Below are positions 1 to 11,749 of a stretch of DNA of 64,000 nucleotides, in pieces. The stretch is taken from positions 1,116,001-1,180,000 of the forward strand of contig MCGT01000004.1 of assembly GCA_002104935.1 (NCBI GenBank), read 5' to 3'. This stretch comes from Hesseltinella vesiculosa. Taxonomy: Eukaryota > Mucoromycota > Mucoromycetes > Mucorales > Cunninghamellaceae. Position numbers and translations under genes: made by a program. Positions within the stretch are counted from its first letter, which is position 1; each line of letters starts with the position of its first letter. The notes under the pieces are model-generated. The model did not search any database. It saw nothing but the letters and a program-made list of their open reading frames with translations, and was not told the DNA's origin.

Positions 1-311
1 CCTGTTGCATGGGAGCGAATGGTGAAGAGCAGCAATGCTGAAAAAATCAGGGCAGTCGACAAAGGCTTGTCAATTTTTCGGCCATTTTCTCCTAGGCAGC
101 CCCAACTCGTTTCATTTCAGATGTTCGATACGGGCTCCTTTAGGAAGCAGAGTCGTTCCAAAAGCTTTCGATGCTGCCCAGAGGAGGGGCAGAGGACACT
201 TGTTACCAGAGGGATGAAGGCCGGATGAATTTCCAGGCAGCGGAGATCACCCTCTCTTTTAAGCGTCGAGCGCAGCTGTTTTTCTTTCTCCCCTCCCACA
301 TTGTTTAAAAA
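1..311. other. Upstream flank of INTS4 gene
   Basis: No convincing coding sequence. The short open frames have no recognisable domain and no codon pattern that continues across plausible splice sites. The stretch probably holds the promoter and leader of the INTS4-like gene, and perhaps the 3' end of a gene lying outside the window. Confidence 0.5.
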
Positions 312-3300
312 ATGAAGCGACAGCATGATTTAGTCGAACCTAATGATCTCTCGCCAACCGTGGATGTTGATCCATCGTCAGCCTACACCAGGTAAGCTGT
401 TGCAAAAGGGACGTTTGTGAGCTAACTTTTTTAATGGCTAGCCAATGGATCGACGTGAAGAAATCCAACTCTTTCATGACAACCATGACCTTGGAGGATA
501 TTGCAAGGGAGAAGCTTGCCATCATGGGAATCAAGCTAATCTTGTACCTTTTTTATATTTTAGGCCAACTTTGAAGATATGAATGCTGAAGATGATTATA
601 AGCGCACAACGGTAACGCTCTCTTATTCTGGTGCAATCCGTTATCTCACGCCTATTTTTTTTTTCTAGATCTTAACCGAAGTGGCTCGAGTCATTGTGTT
701 TCTGGATCGCACCAGCCAAGCCATTGTACTCGACAAAATAGTAGAACGCATTGAAATTGAACCATGCTCTGATCTGACGGTAAAGCAGCATGATGATACA
801 GCCTGAAGAGCTCTGGTACTCACTCTATTTCAATCTCTTTATTTTGACATTAGACCATGGCTCTCCATGTGCTGGGTAAATATATGGCGTTTCCTTACGT
901 TGATGGTGTCGCCCTGTTACATCTCCTTATCGACTATATTCCCAAGACAAACTCCACACGAGTCCGAGCCAAAGTCTACGGCTTGATCGCCGCCCTCGTC
1001 TCGGTAATGATTGAAAAAAGAAGAAGAACTGCTCTGATATCGTTTCTACCGTAGTGTCGCCAAGTCATCCATGACCAGCAAAGTCAAAACAAAATGAACG
1101 ACCTACTGACCAATGCCAAACGGGACGTCTATGACTGCCACTTCTGCATCCGCTGCGAATGTTTGACCCTGCTGTCGATCTTGCCTACGGTTTTTGAGCG
1201 CCAAGCTCTCTCCAAACATTCGTCCTCGTCCGTCTGGATGCACAAGGACCACCAAAATATCATCAAGACTTTCCTGACCGATCCATGCCCACAAGTGCGT
1301 GTGGTAAGACAACTGCCGCAGCGCATCAATGTGGCACTCACCTCTCACTTTTCTTCGACAGTCTGCCCTCAAAGCCCTTGTTGCAATGCGCGCCAGGGGA
1401 TATATCCTGGAAAAAGAGTTGTACGGACTTGCTGCTGATTCATTGAAAGATGAAGACGAGCAAGTTCGACTGGTGGCCCTGGACTTGATTAGGTAAGAAC
1501 ACGCGAAAGCCGATCGCTAGGCGCTCATCATCCCCCTCTTAGATTGCTCTCCGCACTCTATTCGAAAACCATGGTTCTCGTTAGCCCCGAGAACCAAGTG
1601 GCCGCTCTACATCACAAGGAGAGGACTCAGATTCGTTTGATCGACGATGCTTTCGCTCGTGTTTGTGATCTTATCAATGATTTGTCTGTCGATGTCCGAA
1701 CAAAAGCATGTACCATGCTTCGTTCCTTCCGTGATGTAGACTCTGGAGTATTGCAACAGGCTTTTAGTAAGCAGATCATCATGCGCTCAAAAGTAAGAAA
1801 ACCCGCGCTTACTGGACCTCCTACCTACGTAAGTAAAAAAAGGCGAGAGGAGAGAAAAGTGAGATGATAGCGGAGAGAGGTGCGCTCATACTACTGACTT
1901 TGCTTCAACAGACCCACAGGAAGCCTGTCGTGGCCTCTGGGGACAGAACGCTGTCGTCTGAAGATTTCCGCATATCTGAATCTGGTGCCTGTGGTGCTTT
2001 CATTCATGGTTTGGAAGATGAATTTCCCAAAGTTGTCAACGCTGCCATCGGTAAGCCCCCCTTTTTTTTTTATTGTATGAAGAGACTGATTTTTTTTTCT
2101 GCTAGACTCCATCTGTGAACTATGCATGTATCATCCTGCATTGGTACCCAAGGCTGCAGAAAGTTTAGTGGGTAGGTGAAGCTGATCCGTCGGGCGACCC
2201 TCAATCTTTTTTTATATATAGACATGTTCAACGAAGAGTTTGTTCTTGTGCGTACCAATGCTATCAACAGTCTCCGCAAACTTGCTACCAAAACAAAGGT
2301 CACCCTCACTGCCGAACAATTGATTGTCTCTGCTGGTGTCTTGGAAGACGGTGTCAAAACGGTGCGCGAATGCATGCTTGACATGTTAAAGTAGGCCGCC
2401 CTTTCTATTTATTATCTCTCAGCATTGATGTGTCGCTGATTTTCCTTTTTACAGGGTCGTTCATATTGGAAATCAAGAAGACATTCTGCTCCTGCTCTCC
2501 TATTTCATGCGAAATCATACTGGTTTCCCCGACGATGAGCTAGCTATCCTTCGTGCGGCTCGCCATATTGGTCTCAATCACTGCCAACTCATTGGTAACA
2601 AATGAACCACGCTGAAAGGAATGTACTAAGCAGTAAGTAACCGACCATTCTTTTTTATCACTGTAGAAACGATGGTACCTCAGCTCTTGAATTTCAATAT
2701 GCGTTTCTTGGCTCGAGAACCCAATGTGCGCGATTTTTCCTGTACGTCATTTGGCTATCCGTGTAAACAAATCACTAACCCTCTCACAATTTTTATCAGA
2801 TACCCTGAATTGCATACTTGTTGCTAATGCATGCTCCCGGAAACCAGGGATTTTAAAAGGTTTGCCATCGTTTACCATGAATCATTTTCATTATTACGAG
2901 CGCAAATATGATGGCTGCGTTCCAAATTTCAAGGTAAAAAAAAAAAAAAAAAATAGGGACCAACGTGACATTCACCTCTTATTGTTTCAAGGGCATTGAT
3001 ATTCTGTCCTGTGCAAACGTAACCGGTAAGGGCAACATGCCATTTAGGACACCTGATATCTCATTTTTTCGAATAGGTCACACAGTGACCCAGCAAATTG
3101 ACAGCTTTATGAAAGGCTCAGTGGATCTGATGTCATTGGTCTACCAATCCGCAGCAAGCAGCGATTTTTCAGCATGCCAAGATCATATCAACAAAGCAGA
3201 AACGTAGGCCCGCCCAAACGTCAAATTAGATGGATCAACTTACGCTCTTTCTTATCTAGCCGCTTCTCTCGTATCACCGAGCTGGAATCTCGACACGCAC

Positions 3301-4560
3301 ATGTCGCCCATTTTGCCATGCTCTATCTCCAAGGCTATAAAATTGCGTTGAAGGCAATCAAAAAAAAAGAAGAAAAAAACCACGCCCAGATAACTTACCC
3401 GTTTTACTTTTTGAAACAGGCAAACAATGTCCTCACCTCTGGCAACGCATTTGATACCCTCTCCGATGCTGCAACACTACTGAAGATTGCCTACAAGATG
3501 CAATACGCCTTCTTTGGCCAATCTTCTGGCACCTTGGAAGCCATCCATCAATTTAAGCTATTTGCTCATTGGCTATGGTGCTTTGGTGCAATGAAAGATA
3601 CGTCATTGTAAGTGAAGATCGGTACAGGCAGACCCACCCATCGTTTTCTTCTCTTTTTCAACAGGTCCTCCAGCAAACTTGTCACCCCCGGCACATTCAT
3701 GTCCCTAGTAGCTCGTATCGATACCATCCAAAGGTAGGACTGGGCAGGAAAGGACACGAAAAAATAATGGCCACCAAGTGCTCACTTTTTCTTTTAAAAT
3801 CATAGCCATATCTCCAACACATGCTCTTACTTTGACACTCTGACTTCGCTCCGCAAAACGCTCATCACCTACCCTTCGGATCAAACTGTCAGCAATTTAT
3901 CCAAGATACAAATGACCATCAAGGCAAGACATAAAAAAAAAAAAAAGAACGAGAATAAGCAACCGGATCTAATATCCTCTCCTGCTTTTCTCTAGAGCCT
4001 CGTCCCTATCCCTATTGATTTGACCCAGCTAGTGAAGCGACTCTGGGCAACCATCCACGCACCGGTAACCAATCCTGACAAGCCTCAGAGATTCCATGCC
4101 ATGTTTCCTGTCGATATCAAGGTCGACGCCAAAATCACCCAAGCCTTTGACCTGTCCCGCATTGGTGTGCAAATCATCCTTGCCGATCATACCCATGTGT
4201 ACCACTGGCCAAGGCCAAATGAATTTATTCCCGTGTCTCCTGGCACCAAACGCTTGTCTACCACTATCAGCCTCCCTTCTTCCAATGTCCAGAGTAAGTC
4301 GGCTTGTCGGATCATCAAAAAAAAAAAAAAAAAAAAAAAGGCTAACGTTCTGTCCCTGTTCATCCCAAGAAAACGAACCCATTCAAATCGCCATTGTTCG
4401 GTCCTTCGATCCAGAACTGCCGGGCATCGACCATATCCTTTCCACCCCTCCTACATCCACCACTCAACCTTCTGCAGATATCCTCAAATTAACCGCTCCT
4501 CTCAACCAAACCAGTGCCGTTGTTGTCAGCGACTCCGTTGCCATGTACTTCAAATCATAA
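312..4560 (+). CDS. INTS4: Integrator complex subunit 4-like protein (multi-exon)
   Basis: Predicted HEAT-repeat scaffold of the nuclear Integrator complex, which in animals attaches the INTS9/INTS11 endonuclease module to RNA polymerase II for snRNA 3' processing and transcription attenuation. The start MKRQHDLVEPNDL directly follows an A-rich leader. The gene is cut into about 18 exons by short GT-AG introns, many with long A or T runs. Exons encode alpha-helical HEAT-like repeats, for example VRTNAINSLRKLATKT near 2250. The last two exons (about 3996-4290 and 4371-4560) give a beta-rich C-terminal domain reading FPVDIKVDAKI then IGVQIILADHT, matching the conserved INTS4 C-terminus; the protein ends AMYFKS. 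Individual exon edges in the middle (2.4-3.8 kb) are not all certain. The family call rests on the C-terminal domain plus the repeat architecture. It converges on the FSP1-like gene downstream. Confidence 0.8.
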
Positions 4561-4750
4561 TCTGACCCGGTGAACAGCGCCTTTTCGCTTAACTGCCCTA
4601 ACAACAATCACACACCCCTTCCAACCAACACTGGGAGCCAGCTTGATATAGCACCAATAAAAAAAAAAGATTTTTCGAGTGTTTATTCTATAAAGGGGAA
4701 TCTTGAATGGGAGGGGGGTCTATCTATTGCAGTGTGTCGGTTCACTTTTT

Positions 4751-6527
4751 TCATTTCAGGTCAAAAGGCAAAGGGTCAAAGTCGAGGCTATAGTCATCCA
4801 ACAAGTAATAATCGTCAAGAAATCGCTGGAGGGAGGTGTTCAACGTGGAAAGAGGGTCTTGGTGGCGGGAGGCTGGGACTTGCAGAGGAGAATCGGTGGA
4901 ATCGGTCGAGACGCTCCAGCTGTCCAGAGCATGCAACAGATCGTCGGGATGTTGTTGCAGAGACTGGTTACTGTTGCCTCGGTCCAATTGTTTGGATTCA
5001 CCTGGAACAGAGCGTTTCGATCGCCTCTTTTCAGCAAGCTTGTTAGCGTCACCGGAGGACACGTCAAAGGACAGAGGCCGGGGCAACTTCCCGATCACCC
5101 CACCGTGGCCAGTTTGAGGACGCTGGCCCTGCACCAATTTCATGAATTCAATCTCATCAAAATATTTCAGTGCTGCCCATGATTGATTCAAAAACGAGAA
5201 TGCTTTTTTCAATGACCCCAGTTTTTCTACGAAAAAAAAAAAAAATGAGTCTTTTTATATCACCCGCATTCATCTATTGCACTTACGCTTGCCAATGCCA
5301 CCATGATGTATATTACCATGCAGCGGCTTGGCAGGAGCCGCTAAGGTGCCTTTGTCACCCTGCTTGAGAGGCTGTTTTCCTTTCACCATGCGGCAGATGT
5401 TGCGTGCAATACATACCCCGGCCAACGTTGCGGCGTAGCCAGTTTTCTCTTCCATGACATTGGTGACGTCACCGCCTGCAAAGATATGTGTGTGCAGCCA
5501 ATGATCCAATTGCAGGGTGGCCTTGACTTTGATCCTACCTTGGTCGTCCACGCAGGTTCCCAGCGATGGGGAGTGCGCCAAAAAGCCACTGTTGGGAACC
5601 GTCCCCGTGGTCAAAAACACCTTGTCATAGCCTTCATAATGCTTCCCGCTAGAGCCAATGTACAGGTTACAAGCGTCGGCTGTTTCAAATTCCGTGATAC
5701 GTTCATGGCACACGACCCGGACCCCGAGTCCTGTCAGGAATTCCAGAGCCTTGTTCTGATTTTCGACTGAACTGCGTGGCACTAGACTTTCATTGGCCTC
5801 GACAATCGTCACCTTTTTTACTGGGAATTTTCCAGGGAAACGGGTCTGCATGATTTCGCTAGCCAGCTCACAGCCAACAAGACCGCCGCCTATGTCCAAA
5901 AAAAAAAAAAAAAAGAGAGAGAGAGAGAGGTTGGTCAATACCCTTTTTCATCAAAAAATAAAAAAATTACCAATGATCAAAATGGTCTCGGCTGCTAAAA
6001 GCTCAGCATGCCAGTCTTCCAATCCACTCAGGCGATACAGCGTTGAGATATCGGTGGATTTAATGCTTGCGTTGTAAGAACTGCCAGTCCCGATGACCAA
6101 ATAATCAAAGGAAAGCCATTCGTCGTTGACCATGATTTCGGTGGCACGCTCATCTACCTCACAGGCATAGCCGATGATCACTTGACCATTGTGGATGTAA
6201 GAATCGTGGTTGACTCGGAGCGAGGTGCTGCCTCCTGGGTTCACAAGTTTTTTTAGTACCCCTGGGGTGTATTCAAAGGAGGCTATTGTTTATATAATAA
6301 GCAGGTGATCAGACACATAGCGCATGCACTTTTATTTTTACCTTTGCTGTCCACCAGTGTCACATGGAAAGCTGGCATGGGATCGAGGATGGACGCGACG
6401 GTGAACCCCTGTTTCGGCCAAAATTGAAGGTCAGTCACGGGAAAAATAAAATTTGGGGAATTGAGCAAATTAAGCTTACCACAAACCCGCCACCAATGAT
6501 GCAGACGCGGATACGAGAACGATCCAT
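4751..6527 (-). CDS. AIFM2/FSP1-like FAD-dependent NAD(P)H oxidoreductase
   Basis: Predicted flavoprotein of the pyridine nucleotide-disulphide oxidoreductase superfamily, closest in layout to AIFM2/FSP1 (NAD(P)H quinone reductase). The start exon MDRSRIRVCIIGGGFV carries the N-terminal Rossmann GxGGG FAD motif. Later exons give the central FDYLVIGTGSSYN strand, the second dinucleotide-binding glycine loop (IIGGGLVGCELA) and the FAGGDVTNV motif near the end of the FAD fold. At least five exons; the intron near 5.9 kb contains an A run followed by an AG microsatellite. A final exon (about 5230 down to 4751) adds roughly 150 residues beyond the usual AIFM2 end; it is polar with many Ser, Asp and Leu and was joined in frame through a TTTTTCGTAG acceptor. 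No N-terminal myristoylation glycine is visible, unlike human FSP1. A mitochondrial NDH2-type enzyme is the main alternative. Confidence 0.82.
5915..5929. repeat. AG dinucleotide microsatellite in intron
   Basis: Seven AG repeats directly after a 17-nt A run, inside an intron of the FSP1-like gene. A simple repeat with no evident function; likely length-polymorphic. Confidence 0.85.
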
Positions 6528-6722
6528 AGAAGGGACCTTCCTGTTTAGATGAAATAAAATAAAAAAATCGCATGATTGTTAATCGAGCTCGTACCACGTG
6601 ACACGACCTGCCATACAATCATGCCACATGGGCAGCCTGGCCTCTCTTTTGACAGTTGGGTATTACATTATATTGGAAACAGGTTCATTTTGAGTCTGCA
6701 GGTAATCTGAAAGCCGACCATG

Positions 6723-7214
6723 CTACATGGTTAATGGAAAAGATAAAACGGTAAGACGCATGAATCCAAACGTGACAGACCACCCAGTTGGTTTTACCAG
6801 CATTGCCATCACTTCACGCTCCGTCTCATAAAGGATGCCTATGGCAACGGGTTTATCAATGATGGTCCATTGGAACTGTTCAATTTTCGAGGCAACCGTT
6901 TTCTTGGTAGTGACGTTGAGCTCCATTGGCGACCCTTCCATGACAAATGTTTTGTAAATTCTACAAAAAAAAGTGGATTGAGCTTTTTTTTTTCTTATCA
7001 CTCTTTCTCTGCCGCCCCAACGTTACCGATGCAGCATAGGTTCTATATTGCGAACCTGTTCTTCATGGCGTAATTGAGTCATGGCCTCGACGAACAGCAA
7101 GTTCTCTTGCGCCCAGTTTTTCATTAGGAACGCTTCAAAATCTTTCAGCAAAGTTGGATCAGTCATGATCTTTTGCAGTAGCATAGGTAACGTAACGGCA
7201 TAAGATTGCACCAT
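6723..7214 (-). CDS. Short RGS-domain protein
   Basis: Probable regulator of G-protein signalling that would accelerate GTP hydrolysis on heterotrimeric G-alpha subunits. Exon 1 (to about 7027) encodes MVQSYAVTLPMLLQKIMTDP followed by the canonical RGS helix ENLLFVEAMTQLR. The intron donor GTAACG splices in frame to exon 2, which begins IYKTFVMEGSPMELN, typical of the helix alpha5 region of RGS domains (Y-x-x-F-x-x-x-G-S-x-x-x-x-N). The whole predicted product is about 142 residues, so the RGS domain occupies nearly all of it, with no DEP, PX or membrane segment. The second half after GSPMELN is less typical of RGS proteins. It lies tail-to-tail with TIM44 beyond an 0.8-kb gap. Good family match, unknown partner. 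Confidence 0.75.
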
Positions 7215-8040
7215 ACTAGCAGAAGTGAATTAAAAATAATGAAAATGGCGAAAAAAAAAAAAAGGGGGAGGAAGAGCGCTAGGACGCAATGTTTGGCAGC
7301 AATATAAGAAAATGGAAACATAGAATGGAACTAAAATAATATTCAAATGGAGATCCTTTCAGGCACCCCGCAGGTTGAAACAGAAACAAAGTGGCCTGAT
7401 TTTGGGCCAGCCCAATGAGAACTTTCCCCGACAAGGAACCAAGACGGGACCGATCATTCATGCAAACCCGGAAATCTATGCTTCATTTGGGGTCACACAA
7501 GCTTAGCACGACAAGGATGCAGGCTGCAATGCTGACTGCAAAATGGTAAGGGGCTGGCAGTAGGTCCTGACATCAACGCATGGGAAACATGAAGCCTTTT
7601 CATGTTTACTCGCCATTTAGCCGAAGTACAGCAACTGTTTTGGCTTCATGACTATGCTTGTCAAGAAAGGTGCAGGGCTGAAAACCAAGGTGGCAAGAAA
7701 TGTATTGAATGTCCGCCTCGGTGGATGCTATTGGCTGAGCTGAACTTTTTCCCGATGCAACCAACATTGGCTGGGCGTCCTACAGTCGTCCCTGATTAGC
7801 TTTGCTCAAAGAAAGGTCATCGCATCGGATAGGTCGCCAGTCAAAGCTCCATGTGTAACAAACATCTCCCACGCTCTTTCCCCAGATGATCATAGGCATG
7901 AAAAATGAGTCTAAATTTTCTATTGTTTTCGAAAATGGAGAGGGAGAGGGGTGCAGACACTAAAAACAGCAGGATTCTAATACAGACAAAATTATTTACA
8001 CATGGTTGAGGGGAGAGGGAAGAGAAAGGACAGAAGACAT
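7215..8040. other. Intergenic region between TIM44 and RGS gene
   Basis: No gene seen. It holds the RGS promoter side and the TIM44 3' flank, with an A13-G5 run near 7250. The short open frames lack conserved motifs and splice continuity. Confidence 0.5.
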
Positions 8041-9649
8041 CTACCAAACAGGTCGAGAATCATGCTTGGCCATATCAATGATGCGCCAGCCAGCTGTGAC
8101 AGGGTTTTGGAGATCTTCGGGTTCCTTGGTCAACACACAGGCATAAGTGACTTGTTCAATATGATCCTGTCGATGTAAAAAAAATGAGTCTTCCACACTC
8201 TGATCACTCTTCCATCTGGTTTCCTACCTCTTTGCCATAGGCAACTTCGCCGGACTTGGCATTGCGGAACAAAATGATTTCTTGGGTGCGGAAGGACAGA
8301 ACCAGCACTGGCACATCATTTTCCAAAATCTTGGCAGCCACCAGCTATGAAAGGAAACAGTCAGCGCTCGACGGCTCCAAGTAAAATTTCTAGCCAGCGA
8401 GACTTACATCAACATCACGGAGATCTTGGATTTTACAGTCACTGATCAAACCTTGTTGCATTTGGGCTTGGATGACAGCCGTCAGCACGTTGTAGGTCTA
8501 TGAGAGGAGAAAGGAGACAATGATCAGTGGCTATTCATGCCAAGGAAGTGTGGCTGTTGCTTACAGCTTCCGAGCACCATAATTTGAGGGTTTCCACATC
8601 CCCTTTGAGGTATGCCTCCATCAATTCAGGGATAATGTAACTACGAGCTTCCTTCATAAACTTTTCCATGTTGAAGGTAGGATCGATGGTTTGGAATACA
8701 CGGATGGCCTGAGCTTGATCAGATTCTTCAAAGATAGATCCTACAGATTGAAAAGGGCGGGTCAGGGGGAGGTTCTCCTTTTTTTTTTTGTGTGTGTGTG
8801 TGGAAACTTACCAACAGTTTCGGAGACACGGTCGGTGAAGGCGCGGGTATAAGAGACAAAGATGTTGTCGGATTCTTCATAATTGCGTCGAGCACGGAAA
8901 ATGCCTTGCATGATGGGGCTGTCTTCCTTGAACTTGTTCCAGCTTTCCTTCCACTTGGAATCCTTGTGGATGACGATGTTGGCCCCAGCTTCAGGGTTTT
9001 CTTGCACACGTTTGGAGCCTGCAGCGGCTTCGCCTTGTTGGGCTTGTTCGCGCATCTTGCGACGGGTCTCCTTGTCGACAAAACCGGTGTAGCGGCCGGA
9101 TTCGTCCTTGACGACGGTTCGGAAAGATTCAGAGATCTTGCCAGCCACTTCGCTGTTCTTCAGAGGTTCGGCCTGCTTGTTGATAGACTCGGCTGCCTTT
9201 TTGATGTTTTCGCTGGTTTCCTTGACGAATTCGGTATCGGCGGCTTTTTTCCATTGCTCGTTGACTTGAGCACCCACCCGACCGGCTGTTTCCGAGAATT
9301 TTTCGGTAGCTTCCTTTAATCGCTTTTGTCCTTCGGTTTGTTGAGCCTGTCCAAAGCGATGGTGAGTGACCCCTTTTTGATTTTATCTTACTTGTCTTAC
9401 CTTGGCCTTGGCAAACATTTCTTTGGCCTTTTTCAAGGCCTCGCTGTCCGCCAATCGACCTGATTCATCTTGCAGCGTCTTGACGCCATCTTGCATTTCT
9501 TTGTTTTTCTGGAGTTGTTCCTTGATGGTTTTGATGAAGACCTTGACAGGGGAGCTGTATTGACGTTGCGTCATAACTACGCAGGAGATAGGGGATCGAG
9601 GCATGGTGGCTCGAGTTGAGCTTGTCAATAGACGTCGGTAACCAGACAT
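8041..9649 (-). CDS. TIM44: TIM44, mitochondrial import motor adaptor
   Basis: Peripheral inner-membrane protein on the matrix side that tethers mtHsp70 to the TIM23 translocon for preprotein import. The start MSGYRRLLTSSTRATMPRS is a typical Arg/Ser-rich mitochondrial presequence. It is followed by a long charged coiled-coil segment (KTIKEQLQKNKEMQDGVKTL and the next exon) that binds Hsp70. The C-terminal Tim44 fold spans the last four exons, including FMKEARSYIIPELMEAYLKG, LKLWCSEA and VLSFRTQEI. The C-terminus reads GWRIIDMAKHDS then RPVW. Six exons of about 430 residues in total, close to the family's usual length. The intron near 8.79 kb contains a CA/TG dinucleotide repeat. Confidence 0.95.
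8790..8802. repeat. TG/CA microsatellite in TIM44 intron
   Basis: Six TG units next to a T10 run, inside a TIM44 intron close to its donor site. A simple repeat with no inferred role. Confidence 0.8.
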
Positions 9650-10138
9650 GTTTGGGAATGAAAAAAAAAATAAGGAGGCAAATGCGATTAATATATGACC
9701 AGGTGTCTATAATAGGGGGAGGAATGAGGGAACGTTTTGAGAAGAAACAGTAAGCTAAGGATCCTTTTTGAAAAGATTAAAGGAGTACAGGCAAGAAAAG
9801 AAAAAAAGAGAGGGAAAAAATAAAAAACTTAAGAAAAAGGGGAGGGGGGGTAGAAAGTTCTGTCGGGATCCAATGTTCGCTGTGGGATGTGGTGGCTTGT
9901 CTGTTGCAGAATCTTTTTTTTTTTTCATTAGAGGTTTTTTTTTTATTTTATAAGTAGAAGAGGATAACGATACAAATAATAAATAAGTGAGACATGATGC
10001 AGAATAAAAAAAATGCATTTCTGCTCAATCGAAGAGAGGAGGGCAAAGAGTCATGAATTACAGCACACGGGAAACAAAAAAAAAAAAAAAAAAAAAAAAA
10101 GGAAAGGAGTCGACAGAAAGAGTGACAGGGAAAAAAAA
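9650..10138. other. Intergenic, purine-rich
   Basis: TIM44 promoter side and 3' flank of the NDT80-family gene. It contains a long purine-biased stretch (about 9770-9860) and several A and T runs, including an A22 run at about 10077. Open frames here are repetitive Lys or Phe tracts and are not credible. Confidence 0.5.
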
Positions 10139-11749
10139 CTATTCAGTAGAACGGCCAGCGTTGGTATGGGAATCCAAAGAAGGAGGGGCATAAGGTTCTG
10201 ATTTGACATTGTCAGGAACAGGGTAAGGGTGATACGAAGAAGAGAAATAAGATTTGTCAGGGGTTGACTTGTACAGGTCGTTGGGATCGTTGTCATGGGC
10301 TCGAGAAGGGGCGGGTGAGGGATCGGAAGGGTTGGTCAATAAGGCGTAATCAGGAGCGGTGGCCGAGGTTGGGCGTGGGGTGGTAGGCGACAGGACGGGT
10401 GGATAGTAAGACTGGGGCTGTTGCGAGGAAGAGTCGGGGGCCGGGTGATAATAACCAAAGGGAGCCACAGCAGGTGCATAGCGATTGTCGACAGGGACAA
10501 CGCCATGGGAAGAGGTGAGATAGTGAGGTGGCGGAGGAGCGGTAAGGTTGGCTGGTGGGTGAGGTAAGCCAGCGGCATTGCTGGACGAGGGGTTGGCGGG
10601 CAAGGCTGGGTTGGGAGGGGGAACAAGCGGATGGGAGACGCCACCCATGGAAGCCCGGTAGCGTGAGTTGTAGTCGGCATAGTGACCAGGGCTCCGGCCA
10701 CGGACAACAAGAGGGGCAGAAGTACACGTGGCCACAGGCATGGTCAGGCCGCTGCTCGTGTTGGCAAAAAGGTCAACGACGATTTCATAGTATTGTTGGG
10801 CAGCTCGACGCTTGCCATTGTTGGCTGTGGCTGTTTTGAATTGCATGCGTTCAAAGGAAACAATGTTGTGATTGGAGCCGACAGGGGCCAGATGGAGATT
10901 GCCGCCGGCCCGGATCATTCGAGGCAGAGGCACCATCTGCGGGCCTTTGTCTCGTTTAGGCGTGTGCTGGATCAAGTCAATTTTCTTTTCGGCGCCTGAT
11001 ACCCGGGCACTGACCCCAATGGAAAAAAAATCGACTTGATGCAACTGACGGTCGGACTGGACCAGGCAGGGTACTTCGGATCCTTGCAAAACATAGTTCA
11101 TGCCATGGACATCAAAGGTGGCACTGACCTGGAAATAATTGCGTCGGTAGCACGTCCAATCTTGTTCAGCTCGGAAAAACCCTCGATCCATCTTGACATG
11201 CAGGTGCAATTGGTACCTGGGGAAAAAAAAAAAAAAAAAAATATTAGCCGCTTGCCCCTTTTTCGTGGCGCCAGTCTTTTGTTTCTTGTCGTTACCCATT
11301 GGTTTGATCCATGTTCCATAGGTCCAACAGTTGCTTGGTAGAAGAAAAACTAGGACCAGCTTCAAAGGCAAACATACTGGATTCCGCACGGCGACGACGA
11401 GTGGGAGACGTTGGGTAAGGCGAGGAATAGTCACCGAAATGACGCTGGTCGGAGACGTCAGGGGAAGTAGGTCCTGTTCGTCCAGGTGTTGGTGAGGTGG
11501 TGGCAGAATCTACTCGATGGCTGCTTGACGAAGGCATATCAGGCCGAGGTGTGTTGGGCTGGGACAATGGCATAAGTCTATAATGAAGTCCATGGCGTCA
11601 GCGCCCTTGGAACCTATTGAAGAGGAGACTTACGAAGGTGCTGGGGTTAATCCACCAGTGGCTGGCACATAGTTGTTGGGATAGTTGTAACTACTTTGGA
11701 CATAATGAGTGTCTTGGATAGAGGGTGTAGACCAGCTATTATCTTGCAT
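10139..11749 (-). CDS. NDT80/PhoG-family p53-like transcription factor
   Basis: Predicted nuclear DNA-binding regulator with the Ig-like s-type fold shared by Ndt80, Vib-1 and XprG, which control meiosis, starvation responses, proteases or cell death in other fungi. Three exons. The N-terminus (MQDNSWSTPSIQDTHYVQSS) and exon 2 are Ser/Pro-rich. The third exon opens with the DNA-binding core: GFFRAEQDWTCYRRNYFQVS, a segment with PCLVQSDRQLHQVDFFSIG, then SFERMQFKTATANNGKRRAA and YYEIVVDLFA, the hallmark end of the domain. The C-terminal half is low-complexity Pro/Ser/Tyr. About 480 residues. The start at 11749 was chosen because the frame upstream turns into poly-Lys/Phe from an A/T-rich leader. 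Which Ndt80 paralogue it represents cannot be said. Confidence 0.88.

Noticed and set aside
4703..5182. Plus-strand open frames opposite the FSP1-like last exon
   Set aside because: The minus-strand reading splices in frame to the conserved oxidoreductase exons; the plus frames have no match.
8792..9319. 175-residue plus-strand open frame opposite TIM44
   Set aside because: Mirror of the TIM44 coiled-coil exon, with no independent domain.
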